Shown piece by piece: positions 28,418 to 37,294 of a stretch of DNA of 64,000 nt. Under the pieces are notes generated by a model. It was not told the DNA's origin. It did not search any database and saw only the letters and a program-made list of their open reading frames with translations. The stretch lies in contig NZ_BLWF01000001.1 of NCBI RefSeq assembly GCF_013167955.1, positions 1-64,000 on the forward strand. Direction: 5' to 3'. Both the position numbers and the translations under genes were made by a program. Origin of the DNA: Thermanaeromonas sp. C210 (GTDB lineage: Bacteria > Bacillota > DSM-521 > Neomoorellales > Neomoorellaceae). Each line of letters starts with the position of its first letter. Position 1 is the first letter of the stretch.

Positions 28418-28536
28418 ACTATCTTAATTACAAACGGAGTACCTCGGCGTCGGCTGGTTGAGGCGTCTGCGGAAGGTTTGCGGCGTCCGGGGAAGAAAAC
28501 CCACTGGTCTGACAACCAGATGGGCACACCTAATTA

Positions 28537-28565
28537 TTGACAGGTTCCGGCTTCAATGGTATACT
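28537..28565 (+). promoter_or_regulatory. sigma-A promoter of the formyltransferase-like gene
   Basis: TTGACA at 28537-28542, 17 bp spacer, TATACT at 28560-28565. The rest of 28056-28708 holds the PFOR promoter and the doubtful small ORF on the minus strand. The leader to 28709 is about 135 bases with no structure I can name. Confidence 0.8.
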
Positions 28566-28708
28566 CAATTTAAAAATTACAAACCTTAAGGGGAGAACCG
28601 TTCCCCGGGCCGCCGCGGCAGCCTTCACGGTAAACACCTGGTGGAAGAAGGCCGGGGAAGGGGAAGGTGCGCACAAAGCCGATATACTACATAGGGGGAG
28701 GGGAAGAA

Positions 28709-29656
28709 TTGCGCATTGTTTTTATAGGGCAGGCCCCCTTCGGGCGAGACTGCCTGCAAGCCCTTATTGACCAAGGCGAAAAAATTGTCGGAGTATTAAC
28801 AATACCCGATAAACCCGACCAGAAAACCCCCAATCCGGTTAAGGAATTGGCCCTGGAGCGGGGGATACCTTTACTTCAGCCCCCCAGGCTTAAGGATCAG
28901 GAAGCCATCGCCTGGGTGGCGGATCTCCAGCCCGACCTTCTGGTGCTGGCCTATGTTACCCAATTTGTCCCCAAGGCCATGATCGACCTGGCGACCCACG
29001 GAGGAATAAACTTCCATCCTTCTCTGCTTCCCAAGTACCGGGGCGGGAGCGCCATGAACTGGGCCGTTATAGCCGGAGAAAAGGAAACCGGCGTGACCAT
29101 CCACCAGATTGACGAAGGTGTGGATACCGGCCCCGTCATTCTGCAGGAGAGAGTCCCCATCGATCCCGACGACAGCGTGAAAACCCTTTACTTTGGCAAG
29201 ATCTACCCCCTGGGCGTAAAACTGGTGGCGGAGGCCGTCCGCCTCATCCGGGAGGGCAAAGCCCGGCCGGTACCCCAGGACGAAAGCCAGGCCTCTTTCC
29301 AGCCGGTCATTAAGGAGGAGCACGTGGGCCTGGACTGGTCCCAGCCCACGCCAAAGCTTTATAATTTGATCCGCGGCTCCGACCCCACACCGGGCGCCTG
29401 GGCCGTGTTCCGGGGTGAAAAGCTAAAGATCTGGGAGGCCATGCCCTGGGAAGGCGGGGGCACGCCGGGCGAAGTCCTGGACGTCCGGGACGACGGCTTC
29501 GTAGTGGCCACCGGTGACGGCGCCCTACTGGTAAAGAGGGTGCAGTTTACAGGCACCGGCAAAATACCGGCCGCCGAATGGGCCAGGTCCCAGGGCCTAC
29601 GGGCGGGCGATAAATTGGAGCCGGGGCGGGCTGAACTCCCGTTTAATTTGCCTTAA
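28709..29656 (+). CDS. formyl-THF hydrolase/formyltransferase-family protein (like the N-terminal domain of 10-formyl-THF dehydrogenase)
   Basis: 315 aa from TTG 28709, chosen because the family begins MRIVFIGQAPFG and GGGGAGGGG lies upstream; a GTG at 28667 would add 14 residues. Active-site Asn101, His103 and Asp139 (GINFHPSLLPKYRGG, IDEGVDTG) are in place. Blocks such as GVLTIPDKPD, SAMNWAVIAGEKE, IRGSDPTPGAW and LLVKRVQFTGTGKIPA fit the hydrolase domain of formyl-THF dehydrogenase better than methionyl-tRNA formyltransferase, judged from memory. It could release formate from 10-formyl-THF. Its own promoter precedes it; the por operon follows. Confidence 0.75.
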   Translation: MRIVFIGQAPFGRDCLQALIDQGEKIVGVLTIPDKPDQKTPNPVKELALERGIPLLQPPRLKDQEAIAWVADLQPDLLVLAYVTQFVPKAMIDLATHGGINFHPSLLPKYRGGSAMNWAVIAGEKETGVTIHQIDEGVDTGPVILQERVPIDPDDSVKTLYFGKIYPLGVKLVAEAVRLIREGKARPVPQDESQASFQPVIKEEHVGLDWSQPTPKLYNLIRGSDPTPGAWAVFRGEKLKIWEAMPWEGGGTPGEVLDVRDDGFVVATGDGALLVKRVQFTGTGKIPAAEWARSQGLRAGDKLEPGRAELPFNLP

Positions 29657-29727
29657 TCTTAAGGCAGGACAATTAAATTAAAATACATAGAAGGGGTGGG
29701 GTTAGCGAATTAAGTACATTTTAACTG

Positions 29728-29745
29728 TTGTGAAACACTGCACAA
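29728..29745 (+). promoter_or_regulatory. near-consensus Rex operator before porC
   Basis: TTGTGAAACACTGCACAA differs from the Rex consensus TTGTGAA-N4-TTCACAA at one base. It lies 22 bases before the porC start codon. Rex is the NADH/NAD-sensing repressor of fermentative genes in Firmicutes. No rex gene is in the window. Confidence 0.7.
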
Positions 29746-29767
29746 ATACGGGAGAGGAGGAACTGAT

Positions 29768-30343
29768 ATGGCTAAAATGGTTGAGATCCGCTGGCATGCC
29801 CGCGGCGGCCAGGGCGCAGTCTTGGCCTCCCGTTACCTGGCAGCCTCGGCCATACGGGAGAACCTGTATTTCCAGGCCTTCCCCCAGTTCGGTACCGAGA
29901 GAATGGGAGCTCCCATTGTAGCCTATACCCGCATAAGCGATGCTCCCATTAATTTACGCTGTGCCATCGAGCAGCCCGACATGGTGGTGGTACTGGACCC
30001 CACTTTGCTGAAGGCCGTGAAGGTGACCGCCAACCTCAAAGAAGGCGGGGCGGTTATTGCCAATTATCCGGGCACGGCCGCGGACCTGGCCCGGGAACTG
30101 GGAGTAGACGGCCAGTTCAAAGTCTACGCGGTGGATGCCTATAAGATTTCCAGCGAAGAGCTGGGCCGCCCCATTCCCAACACTCCGATGGTAGGGGCCC
30201 TGGCACGGGTCATGGGGCTCATTAAGCTGGAAAACATCCTGGCGGAGTTTGAAGAGCAATTCAGCCACCGCTTCAAACCCGAAATCGTGCAAAAAAATCT
30301 CAATGCCGTGCGCCGGGCTTATGAGGAGGTGCGGGGTTTATAA
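29768..30343 (+). CDS. porC: 2-oxoacid (pyruvate):ferredoxin oxidoreductase, gamma subunit
   Basis: 191 aa gamma subunit, CoA-binding. Motifs ARGGQGAVLASRYLA and FGTERMGAPIVAYTRI. First of four genes porC-porD-porA-porB with overlaps or short gaps. GAGAGGAGG precedes ATG 29768. The four-subunit arrangement is that of archaeal and Thermotoga pyruvate or 2-ketoisovalerate enzymes; the substrate is not certain. Confidence 0.9.
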   Translation: MAKMVEIRWHARGGQGAVLASRYLAASAIRENLYFQAFPQFGTERMGAPIVAYTRISDAPINLRCAIEQPDMVVVLDPTLLKAVKVTANLKEGGAVIANYPGTAADLARELGVDGQFKVYAVDAYKISSEELGRPIPNTPMVGALARVMGLIKLENILAEFEEQFSHRFKPEIVQKNLNAVRRAYEEVRGL

Positions 30344-30666
30344 TGGTCCAGATCAACAACGCCATCCGCAGGCTGGACAAAACGGCCTTTCCCGCGTGGT
30401 ATGAGATTCCCCTGGGAGGAACCCTGGTTTCCGAGGGCTCCACGGAATACAAGACGGGGGGCTGGCGGACCAAGAGGCCCATCTGGGATCCCGAAGACTG
30501 CTCCCATTGCCTCATCTGCTGGATTTACTGCCCGGAAATGGCCATTCAAGTTAAGGACGGGAAAATCACCGGCATCGATACCACCCTTTGCAAGGGCTGC
30601 GGTATCTGTGCCCAGGAATGTCCCAGGGAAAAGGCCATGACCATGGCCGAAGGTGGGGATTACTAG
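30343..30666 (+). CDS. porD: 2-oxoacid (pyruvate):ferredoxin oxidoreductase, delta (ferredoxin) subunit
   Basis: 107 aa with two 4Fe-4S motifs, CSHCLICWIYCPEMA and CKGCGICAQECPREKA, carrying electrons to external ferredoxin. Starts in the porC stop (TAATG). Confidence 0.92.
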   Translation: MVQINNAIRRLDKTAFPAWYEIPLGGTLVSEGSTEYKTGGWRTKRPIWDPEDCSHCLICWIYCPEMAIQVKDGKITGIDTTLCKGCGICAQECPREKAMTMAEGGDY

Positions 30667-30718
30667 GCCCTTGCCCCGGGGGACAACAAGCCGGGATAAT
30701 CGGGAAGGAGGAACAAGG

Positions 30719-31906
30719 ATGCGGAAAACCATCGGGTTGACCGGGGACGGCGCGGCCGCCGAGGCCATGCGCCAGATCGACCCGGATGTGGTGGCGGCCT
30801 ATCCTATCACACCCCAGACCGAGATTGTAGAACGCTTTGCCGAGTTCGTGGCCGACGGTTCGGTGAAAACGGAGCTGGTGGCCGTGGAGAGCGAGCACAG
30901 CGCCATGAGCGCCTGCTGCGGCTCCTCGGCGGCTGGGGCCCGTACCATCACCTGTACATCCTCCCAGGGCCTGGCCCTCATGCACGAGGTCCTGTATATT
31001 GCCGCCGGCAATCGGCATCCCATAGTCTTGATCAATGTTAACCGCACCCTGTCGGCCCCCATTAACATCCACAACGACCAGAGCGACAGCCTGGGCTCCC
31101 GGGACTGCGGCTGGATCCAGCTCTACTGCGAGGGCGCCCAGGAAGTATACGATACCGTGATCCAGGCGGTACGGATCGCGGAGAATCCTTCGGTTCTGCT
31201 GCCCGTAATGGTTTGCCTGGACGGGTTTGTGGTCAGCCACAACGTGGAACCCATTAACGTCCTCGATGACCAGGAAGTCAAGGATTTTGTGGGCGAGTTC
31301 CGGCCGGCCTACAGCCTGTTGGATACGGAAAACCCCGTCTGCCTGGGCAACCTGACCTTGCCTGAGTATTTCTTCGAACATAAGTACTCCCAGGCTTACG
31401 CCTTAGAGCAGTCTAAGGGAGTCATAGAGGCCGTGGACAAAGAATTCGGCGCGAAGTTCGGCCGCAGTTACGGGATTGTGGAGGGCTACCGCCTGGAAGA
31501 TGCGGAAATCGCCATCGTGACCCTGGGTTCCATGGTGGGCACGGCCCGCGCGGTGACCGATGAACTCCGCGGCCAGGGCGTGAAGGCCGGGGTCCTCAAG
31601 ATCCGCTGTTACCGGCCCTTCCCCATAGAGGAGGTGGCTGCGGCCCTCAAGGGCGTCAAGGCGGCGGCGGTTATGGAGAAGGCCCTCTCTCCCGGCGCTC
31701 CGGGACCGGCCGTCTTCAGCGATGTGTTGGGCGCCCTTTATCATAAAGGAGTACAGGTCAACCTGATAAGTTACGTAGCCGGCCTCGGCGGGCGGGATGT
31801 ACCGGCCCGGAGCATACGCAGGGTATACGAGCACCTGCAGAGGATCGCTTCGTCCGGCCAAGTAGACCGTATCCTCAACTACCTGGACCTGAGGGGGTGG
31901 CAATAA
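30719..31906 (+). CDS. porA: 2-oxoacid (pyruvate):ferredoxin oxidoreductase, alpha subunit
   Basis: 395 aa from ATG 30719, with GGAAGGAGG just upstream; a start at 30653 would overlap porD without a ribosome site. Shows VVAAYPITPQTEIVE, the GARTITCTSSQGLALMHE block and the NVNRTLSAPINIHNDQSD stretch typical of pyruvate-type enzymes. The last of these favours pyruvate over other 2-oxoacids. Coupled to porB through TAATG. Confidence 0.92.
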   Translation: MRKTIGLTGDGAAAEAMRQIDPDVVAAYPITPQTEIVERFAEFVADGSVKTELVAVESEHSAMSACCGSSAAGARTITCTSSQGLALMHEVLYIAAGNRHPIVLINVNRTLSAPINIHNDQSDSLGSRDCGWIQLYCEGAQEVYDTVIQAVRIAENPSVLLPVMVCLDGFVVSHNVEPINVLDDQEVKDFVGEFRPAYSLLDTENPVCLGNLTLPEYFFEHKYSQAYALEQSKGVIEAVDKEFGAKFGRSYGIVEGYRLEDAEIAIVTLGSMVGTARAVTDELRGQGVKAGVLKIRCYRPFPIEEVAAALKGVKAAAVMEKALSPGAPGPAVFSDVLGALYHKGVQVNLISYVAGLGGRDVPARSIRRVYEHLQRIASSGQVDRILNYLDLRGWQ

Positions 31907-32844
31907 TGGCGAGCCTTAGGGAACTCAGCCAGAAGGAAGTACTCTTCACCGGCGGCCACCGCCTGTGCGCCGGCTGCCCCGCGCCCATCGTAGTAAAGCA
32001 GGCCCTGCTGGCCGCGTCCCAGGCGCCCATTGTAGTCCAGCCCACCTGCTGCCTGGAGATTTCTTCGGCCGTCTTCCCCTATACGGCCTGGAAGACCCCC
32101 TATTATCACAATGCCTTCGAGAACGCGGCGGCGGTAGCCTCTGGCATCGAGGCGGCCGTCAAGGCCCTTAAGAAACGGGGCAAACTGGACCAGCAAAAAG
32201 AGTTCGCCATTATCGCCATCGGCGGCGACGGCGGCACCTACGATATCGGCTTCCAGGCCCTCTCGGGCATGCTGGAGCGGGGGCACCGGGTTCTCTACAT
32301 CTGCTACGACAACGGAGCCTACATGAACACCGGTATCCAGCGTTCCGGCGCCACCCCCTACGGCGCCTGGACCACCACCAGCCACGTTGGGGAAGCCCAG
32401 AAGGGTAAACAACAGCACCGCAAGGACCTGGCCTGGATTGCCGCCGCCCACGGGGCCTACGTGGCCAATGCCTCCCTGCACAACTGGCGGGATTTTATGC
32501 GCAAAGTAGAGAAGGCCCTGAACTACGAGGGCTCCTCCTTTATTAACATCCAGGCTCCCTGCCCGCGCGGCTGGCGCTTCCCCGAAAACATGACCGTGGA
32601 AATCGCCCGCCTGGGTACCGAAACCTGCTTCTACCCCCTCTTTGAAGTGGAGGACCGTGGCCAGAAGTGGGTCATCAACTACACTCCCAAGAATAAGCTG
32701 CCCGTAACGGAGTACCTGAAGCCCCAGGGCCGCTTCGCCCACTTCTTCCAGAAGGGCAACGAATACCTTATCGAAGAATTCCAGGCGGAAGTGGACCGGC
32801 GCTGGGAGCACCTGCAGCGCCTGGCCAAGGTGAGCGCCGAGTAA
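31906..32844 (+). CDS. porB: 2-oxoacid (pyruvate):ferredoxin oxidoreductase, beta subunit
   Basis: 312 aa TPP-binding subunit. CAGCPAPIVVKQAL near residue 23, GGDGGTYDIGFQALSG for TPP/Mg, and DNGAYMNTGIQRSGATPYGAWTTT are characteristic of PorB. ATG 31906 shares a base with the porA stop; an in-frame GTG at 31897 is less likely. Confidence 0.93.
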   Translation: MASLRELSQKEVLFTGGHRLCAGCPAPIVVKQALLAASQAPIVVQPTCCLEISSAVFPYTAWKTPYYHNAFENAAAVASGIEAAVKALKKRGKLDQQKEFAIIAIGGDGGTYDIGFQALSGMLERGHRVLYICYDNGAYMNTGIQRSGATPYGAWTTTSHVGEAQKGKQQHRKDLAWIAAAHGAYVANASLHNWRDFMRKVEKALNYEGSSFINIQAPCPRGWRFPENMTVEIARLGTETCFYPLFEVEDRGQKWVINYTPKNKLPVTEYLKPQGRFAHFFQKGNEYLIEEFQAEVDRRWEHLQRLAKVSAE

Positions 32845-32852
32845 CGCCCGAA

Positions 32853-32895
32853 GGGGGAGGCTGCTGCCGCCCGCGGTGGCCTCCCCATCCTTTCT
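32853..32895 (+). terminator. terminator after porB
   Basis: GGGGGAGGC / GCCTCCCC hairpin with a GC-rich loop, then ATCCTTTCTT. Confidence 0.6.
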
Positions 32896-32904
32896 TGGTC
32901 TATT

Positions 32905-33157
32905 GGCTTGACCATAGGATAGGCGGATAGGGCGGCCGAGGCCCGAAGGGGCCCGGGGCTGAGGGAACCCCGGCTATGGGGACCCCCGTGACGCGGCCTT
33001 CCCGGAGGTCCGTAAGGGTCTTCCGGGCCAGGCCGGCAAGGACCGGCGAGTTTTAGTAAACTTATTAATCTTTTGAAGGGGTATGTAGTCAGGAGCGGGG
33101 ACCTTTAGAAGACCCCGCCGGATTGGAGCGGGTGAATTCCCAGGAAGGAGGTCTGGC
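32905..33157 (+). other. structured intergenic region before glcD-like gene
   Basis: Several short GC-rich inverted repeats follow each other (for example GGGGCTGAGGGAACCCC, CCCGGAGG...CTTCCGGG, CCGGCAAGGACCGG), then an AT-rich stretch near 33050-33075. I cannot match it to a known riboswitch. A promoter is not obvious. GGAAGGAGG precedes ATG 33158. Confidence 0.35.
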
Positions 33158-34540
33158 ATGCTGGATCGCGACACCCTGTCTCAACTGGTGCGTATCGTGG
33201 GCGAGGGGAACGTACTGACCTCCGAAGTATCCTTGGCCACCTACATGTATGACGCAACCCTCCTTTACGGCAGGCCCGATGCTGTGGTCTTTGTCCAGAA
33301 GGCCGAAGAGATAGCGGCCATCCTGAAACTGGCCAACGCCAAAAAGATTCCCGTAACCCCCCGGGGGGCCGGCATGGGATTGAGCGGCGGCACCGTGCCC
33401 CACCGCGGGGGTATAGTTGTGGTCATGACCCGTATGAACCGCATCCTGGAAATCGACCCGGCTAACCGGGTGGCGGTGGTGGAGCCCGGGGTTACCAACA
33501 TGGAGCTCCAGAAGGCCGTGGCCCCCTACGGGATGGTTTATATGCCCGACCCGGCCAGCCAGAAGGTCTCCACCATGGGAGGCAATTTCGGTGAAAACGC
33601 CGGCGGCATGCGGGGGATCAAGTACGGGGTTACCAAGGACCATATCCTGGGCGTGGAGCTCGTCTTGCCCACGGGCGACATCGTACAGATAGGAGGCAAA
33701 TGGGAGCCCATTGCCCCGGAACTGAACCTGCTTTCCCTCCTCATCGGGTCCGAAGGTACTCTGGGCATAGCTACTAAGATAATCGTCCGCCTTACTCCCC
33801 AACCCCCGGCCATTAAGACCATGCTGGCCGTCTACAACACCCTGGAGGAAGCGGGGAATTCGGTATCCCAGATCATAGCCCACGGCATCATCCCGGCCAC
33901 CCTGGAACTCATGGACAATAAGGTCATCCAGGCCGTGGAGGACTGGCTGCATATAGGCCTGCCCCTGGAGGCCGGCGCCGTGCTGCTGATTGAAGTGGAT
34001 GGGTGGGAGGCCGGCCTGGACCGGCAGGCGGAAAAGATCATCGAGCTCTGCCGGGCCAACGGGGCTATTGAGGTGCAGCTGGCGAGAAATGCCGCCGAGC
34101 GGGATAATCTGTGGCTGGCCCGCAGGACGGCCATCGGGGCCATTGCGCGCCTGCGGCCCTCCTACGACCTGGAGGATGCCACCGTTCCCCGCACCAAACT
34201 GCCGGAGATGCTACGCCGGGTGGCGGCCGTGGCCGAAGAATATAACGTCCCCATCGGGATGCTGGCCCATGCCGGGGACGGGAACCTCCACCCCCTTGTG
34301 CTCTTTGATGAGAGGGACCGAGAGGAAATGGAGCGGGTCCACAAGACGAGGGGAGAGATCTTTAAGGCCGCCCTGGACCTGGGCGGGACCCTCTCCGGGG
34401 AGCACGGCATCGGCCTGGCCAAACTGGACTTTATGCCCCTGGCCTTTACGGAGGCCGATCTGGATTTCATGCGGCGGGAACGCCGGGCCTTTGACCCCAA
34501 TGGCATCCTTAACGCCGGAAAATTCATACCCGAGGCTTAA
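33158..34540 (+). CDS. glcD: FAD-binding oxidase, GlcD/D-lactate dehydrogenase-like
   Basis: Oxidises a 2-hydroxyacid such as glycolate or D-lactate. 460 aa. FAD (PCMH-type) domain with PVTPRGAGMGLSGGTVPHRGGIVV and STMGGNFGENAGGMRGIKYGVTKDH; C-terminal cap with HAGDGNLHPLVLFD and SGEHGIGLAKL. The His-rich GDGNLHP motif is the usual substrate/FAD region. First of three genes D-E-F. No partner transporter is adjacent. Confidence 0.87.
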   Translation: MLDRDTLSQLVRIVGEGNVLTSEVSLATYMYDATLLYGRPDAVVFVQKAEEIAAILKLANAKKIPVTPRGAGMGLSGGTVPHRGGIVVVMTRMNRILEIDPANRVAVVEPGVTNMELQKAVAPYGMVYMPDPASQKVSTMGGNFGENAGGMRGIKYGVTKDHILGVELVLPTGDIVQIGGKWEPIAPELNLLSLLIGSEGTLGIATKIIVRLTPQPPAIKTMLAVYNTLEEAGNSVSQIIAHGIIPATLELMDNKVIQAVEDWLHIGLPLEAGAVLLIEVDGWEAGLDRQAEKIIELCRANGAIEVQLARNAAERDNLWLARRTAIGAIARLRPSYDLEDATVPRTKLPEMLRRVAAVAEEYNVPIGMLAHAGDGNLHPLVLFDERDREEMERVHKTRGEIFKAALDLGGTLSGEHGIGLAKLDFMPLAFTEADLDFMRRERRAFDPNGILNAGKFIPEA

Positions 34541-34567
34541 GTTTGGCAAGACCGGGGGGTTAAAAGC

Positions 34568-35947
34568 ATGGAGGCCAAACTCATTAAGGAACTGGCAAAC
34601 TTTCTGGGACAAGAGCACGTCATAGAGGACCCGGCCGTGCGCCGGCAGGCCTCCCTGGGAGGGGATTATTTACCCGACGTGGTGGTCTACCCGGGCAACA
34701 ACGAGGAGGTAGCCCGGGTGGTGCGCCTGGCCAACGAGGAGGGCGTGGCCGTCATTCCCTGGGGAGCCGGATTGCAGGCCTGGCGCGGGCTCCTTCCTTA
34801 CAGGGGCGGCATAGCATTGAGGCTCACCCGGCTGCAGAAGATTATCGAATTCGACCAGGATAATCAAACGGCATGGGTAGAGACGGGGCTGTCCCTGGCG
34901 TCTTTAAACGAGGCCTTCCAGAAAGGAGGCCTCTTTTTACCCCTTGATCCCCTGGAGGGCGAAGCCTGCACCCTGGGCGGGTGTATTGCCGCCAATGCTT
35001 CGGGCCCCCGCAAATTGGCCTACGGCACCACCAAGGACTATCTCCTGGGGCTGGAAATTGTTTCCCCTACCGGGGAAATCGTCCACACCGGGGGGAAGAC
35101 GGTCAAGAATGTCCAGGATTACGACAACACCCGTTTCCTGGCCGGCTCCTGGGGTTCCCTGGGAGTGGTTACCAAGGCCATACTTAAGCTGAAGCCTTTA
35201 CCGGAAAAGGAAGTCTCCCTTTGCCTGGGCTTTCCTCGCCTGGAAGAAGCCTGCGAGGCGGCCTTCAACCTGCGCCAGGACCTGGGTCCCGTAGCCCTGG
35301 AACTAATGGACGCCGCTATTATGGAAGCCCTGCAGGGAAGCGGCCATCCCCTGCCGGTACGGGGCGAGGCCTGCCTCCTGGTGGCCTTTGCCGGTTTTAC
35401 GGAGGCGGTGGATTGGCAGGTAGGAGAAGTGCGGACTAAGTACGGGGCAAGGGCCGAACTGGCGGTGGCCGGAGAGGATGATGCCGCGGCCCTCTGGGAA
35501 GCCAGGCGCCAAGCATGGAGGGTCATGGCCGGCGGGGAGGGGGCCATCTTGGGCAGCGCTTCCCTGCCCTTTACCGCTACCGGGAAATTTATCCGGGAAG
35601 CCCGTTCTCTGCTCGACTCGGGGCAGCAGAAGGTCGCCCTGGTGGCCCACTTCGGTAACGGCCATGTCCACGTTTTTCTCAAGCACTCGCCGGCCGACTA
35701 CGGAGCAGTTCGGGAGGTACTCGGCCGGCTGCAGGATTTGGCGGCGGGAGCCGGAGGCCTTTTCCTCGTGGAAAACATTAATGATTTGACCATGGTCCGC
35801 CGGTGGGTGGAGGCCCGCGGTCCGGCCCTCATCCCCCTCCTCCGGAGGATTAAAGAAGCCTTGGACCCCCGCCGGGTCTTAACACCCAATAGCAAAGTGC
35901 TGGCCTATGTGCTGGACGCTGCCGAGGCTACTGAAACTGCGGGGTAG
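34568..35947 (+). CDS. glcE: FAD-binding oxidase subunit, GlcE/GlcD-like
   Basis: 459 aa, a second and more divergent PCMH-type FAD protein. VIPWGAGLQAWRGLLPYRGGIAL and CTLGGCIAANASGPRKLAYGTTKDYLLG mark the FAD domain, and HFGNGHVHVFL replaces the HAGDGNLHP motif of its neighbour. It is longer than Escherichia GlcE (about 350 aa), so it may be a second catalytic-type subunit. Overlaps the following ORF frame but the glcF start lies 16 bases after its stop. Confidence 0.8.
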   Translation: MEAKLIKELANFLGQEHVIEDPAVRRQASLGGDYLPDVVVYPGNNEEVARVVRLANEEGVAVIPWGAGLQAWRGLLPYRGGIALRLTRLQKIIEFDQDNQTAWVETGLSLASLNEAFQKGGLFLPLDPLEGEACTLGGCIAANASGPRKLAYGTTKDYLLGLEIVSPTGEIVHTGGKTVKNVQDYDNTRFLAGSWGSLGVVTKAILKLKPLPEKEVSLCLGFPRLEEACEAAFNLRQDLGPVALELMDAAIMEALQGSGHPLPVRGEACLLVAFAGFTEAVDWQVGEVRTKYGARAELAVAGEDDAAALWEARRQAWRVMAGGEGAILGSASLPFTATGKFIREARSLLDSGQQKVALVAHFGNGHVHVFLKHSPADYGAVREVLGRLQDLAAGAGGLFLVENINDLTMVRRWVEARGPALIPLLRRIKEALDPRRVLTPNSKVLAYVLDAAEATETAG

Positions 35948-35963
35948 GAAAGGAGAGGCGAGG

Positions 35964-37232
35964 ATGGTTAGAGCTCTGCGCGACATGAGGGAAGAAGTGG
36001 TGCGCTGCAACAAGTGCGGGTTTTGCCAGGAGGTTTGCCCCACTTATAAGGCTACTGGGGAAGAATTCTCCGTGGCCCGCGGCCGTAACCGCCTAATCCG
36101 CCTGTCCCTGGAAGGCACCTTTGATCTTACCCGTAGCCCCGAGATTAACCACCACATCTATTCCTGCCTCCTCTGCGGGGCCTGCGTCAATGCCTGCCCC
36201 TCTTCCGTCCTTACGGATACCCTCGTAAAAGCGGCCCGGGCGGAAATCACCAGGGCCAAGGGGCAGCCCTTCCCCCTGCGCCTGGCCTTAAGGGGCGTCC
36301 TGGCCGACCAGCGCCGTTTAAGCCTGGGGGCCAAGGCCCTCCGCTTCTACCAGCGGAGCGGCGCCCGCTGGCTGGCCCGCCAGATAGGTTTCCTCAAGTT
36401 GCTGGGCGCCCTGGGCAAGGCCGAGGGGCTCCTGCCGGACGTGCCCGCCTATACCCTGCGGCAGCGCCTGCCCCAGCTCCTCAAGCCGCCGGCTCGTCCC
36501 CGGCACACGGTGGCCTACTTCATCGGGTGCGTAATCAACAATTTTTTCCCCGCTATAGGCGAGGCTACCCTCCGGGTGCTGCAGCACAACGGTTGCGAAG
36601 TGGTAGTACCCCCCACCGGTTGCTGCGGGATACCCCACGAGGCTTACGGTGACACGGAGACTCTTTTACGCCTGGCCAGGCAGAACTTGGAGGTATTCAG
36701 GCGATATCAGGTGGAAGCCATCCTAACCGACTGCGCTTCCTGTGCCCACGGGCTCCAAAATTACGCCGAGCTGTTGGGAGAAGATCCCCACTACGGTCCC
36801 CTGGCCCGGGAGATGGCCGCTAAAGTAAGGGATGCCTTGGCGTACCTGACGGAAATAGGCATAAGAAAGGAAATGGGCAGCCTGGATATTACGGTTACCT
36901 ATCACGATCCCTGCCACGCAATACGCGGGCTCAAGATCAAGCAGCAGCCTCGGGAAATCCTAAGGAGCATTCCGGGCGTCCGCTTCGTAGAAATGAACGA
37001 AGCCGACTGGTGCTGCGGCGGGGCGGGCTCCTACAACGTTACCCATTATGACCTGTCCCGCCGGATACTGGAGCGCAAAATGAACAATTTCCGCAGTACC
37101 GGTGCCCAGTACCTGGCCACCGCCTGCCCGGCCTGCCTCCTCCAACTGGCCCACGGCCTAAGGGTCCAGGGCCTGCCGGGCAAAGCCGTTCACGTTATCC
37201 AGCTGCTGGACCAGGCCTACCAGAAAGCTTAA
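35964..37232 (+). CDS. glcF: Fe-S electron-transfer subunit, GlcF/LutA-like
   Basis: 422 aa from ATG 35964 (GGAGAGGCGAGG upstream). Two 4Fe-4S motifs: Cys15/18/21/25 (CNKCGFCQEVCP) and Cys68/71/74/78 (CLLCGACVNACP). Two CCG domains follow, each with its paired cysteines (PTGCCGIPHEA and ADWCCGGAGSYN). It passes electrons from the FAD subunits, probably to a quinone or a soluble carrier. The whole D-E-F set would let the cell grow on glycolate or D-lactate. Confidence 0.88.
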   Translation: MVRALRDMREEVVRCNKCGFCQEVCPTYKATGEEFSVARGRNRLIRLSLEGTFDLTRSPEINHHIYSCLLCGACVNACPSSVLTDTLVKAARAEITRAKGQPFPLRLALRGVLADQRRLSLGAKALRFYQRSGARWLARQIGFLKLLGALGKAEGLLPDVPAYTLRQRLPQLLKPPARPRHTVAYFIGCVINNFFPAIGEATLRVLQHNGCEVVVPPTGCCGIPHEAYGDTETLLRLARQNLEVFRRYQVEAILTDCASCAHGLQNYAELLGEDPHYGPLAREMAAKVRDALAYLTEIGIRKEMGSLDITVTYHDPCHAIRGLKIKQQPREILRSIPGVRFVEMNEADWCCGGAGSYNVTHYDLSRRILERKMNNFRSTGAQYLATACPACLLQLAHGLRVQGLPGKAVHVIQLLDQAYQKA

Positions 37233-37294
37233 AACCTTAAACAAAGACATATCCCATCCCCCGGCCGAATAGGATTATCCAGGAGGTGCGGGGG

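Noticed and set aside
32940-32980. TPP riboswitch suggested by GGGCTGAGGG
   Set aside because: The rest of the THI box (ACCTGATCTGG and the 3' TACCAGCGTAGGGA) is missing.
33089-33952. 287-codon minus-strand ORF opposite the glcD-like gene
   Set aside because: His/Gly-rich antisense frame produced by GC-biased codons of glcD.
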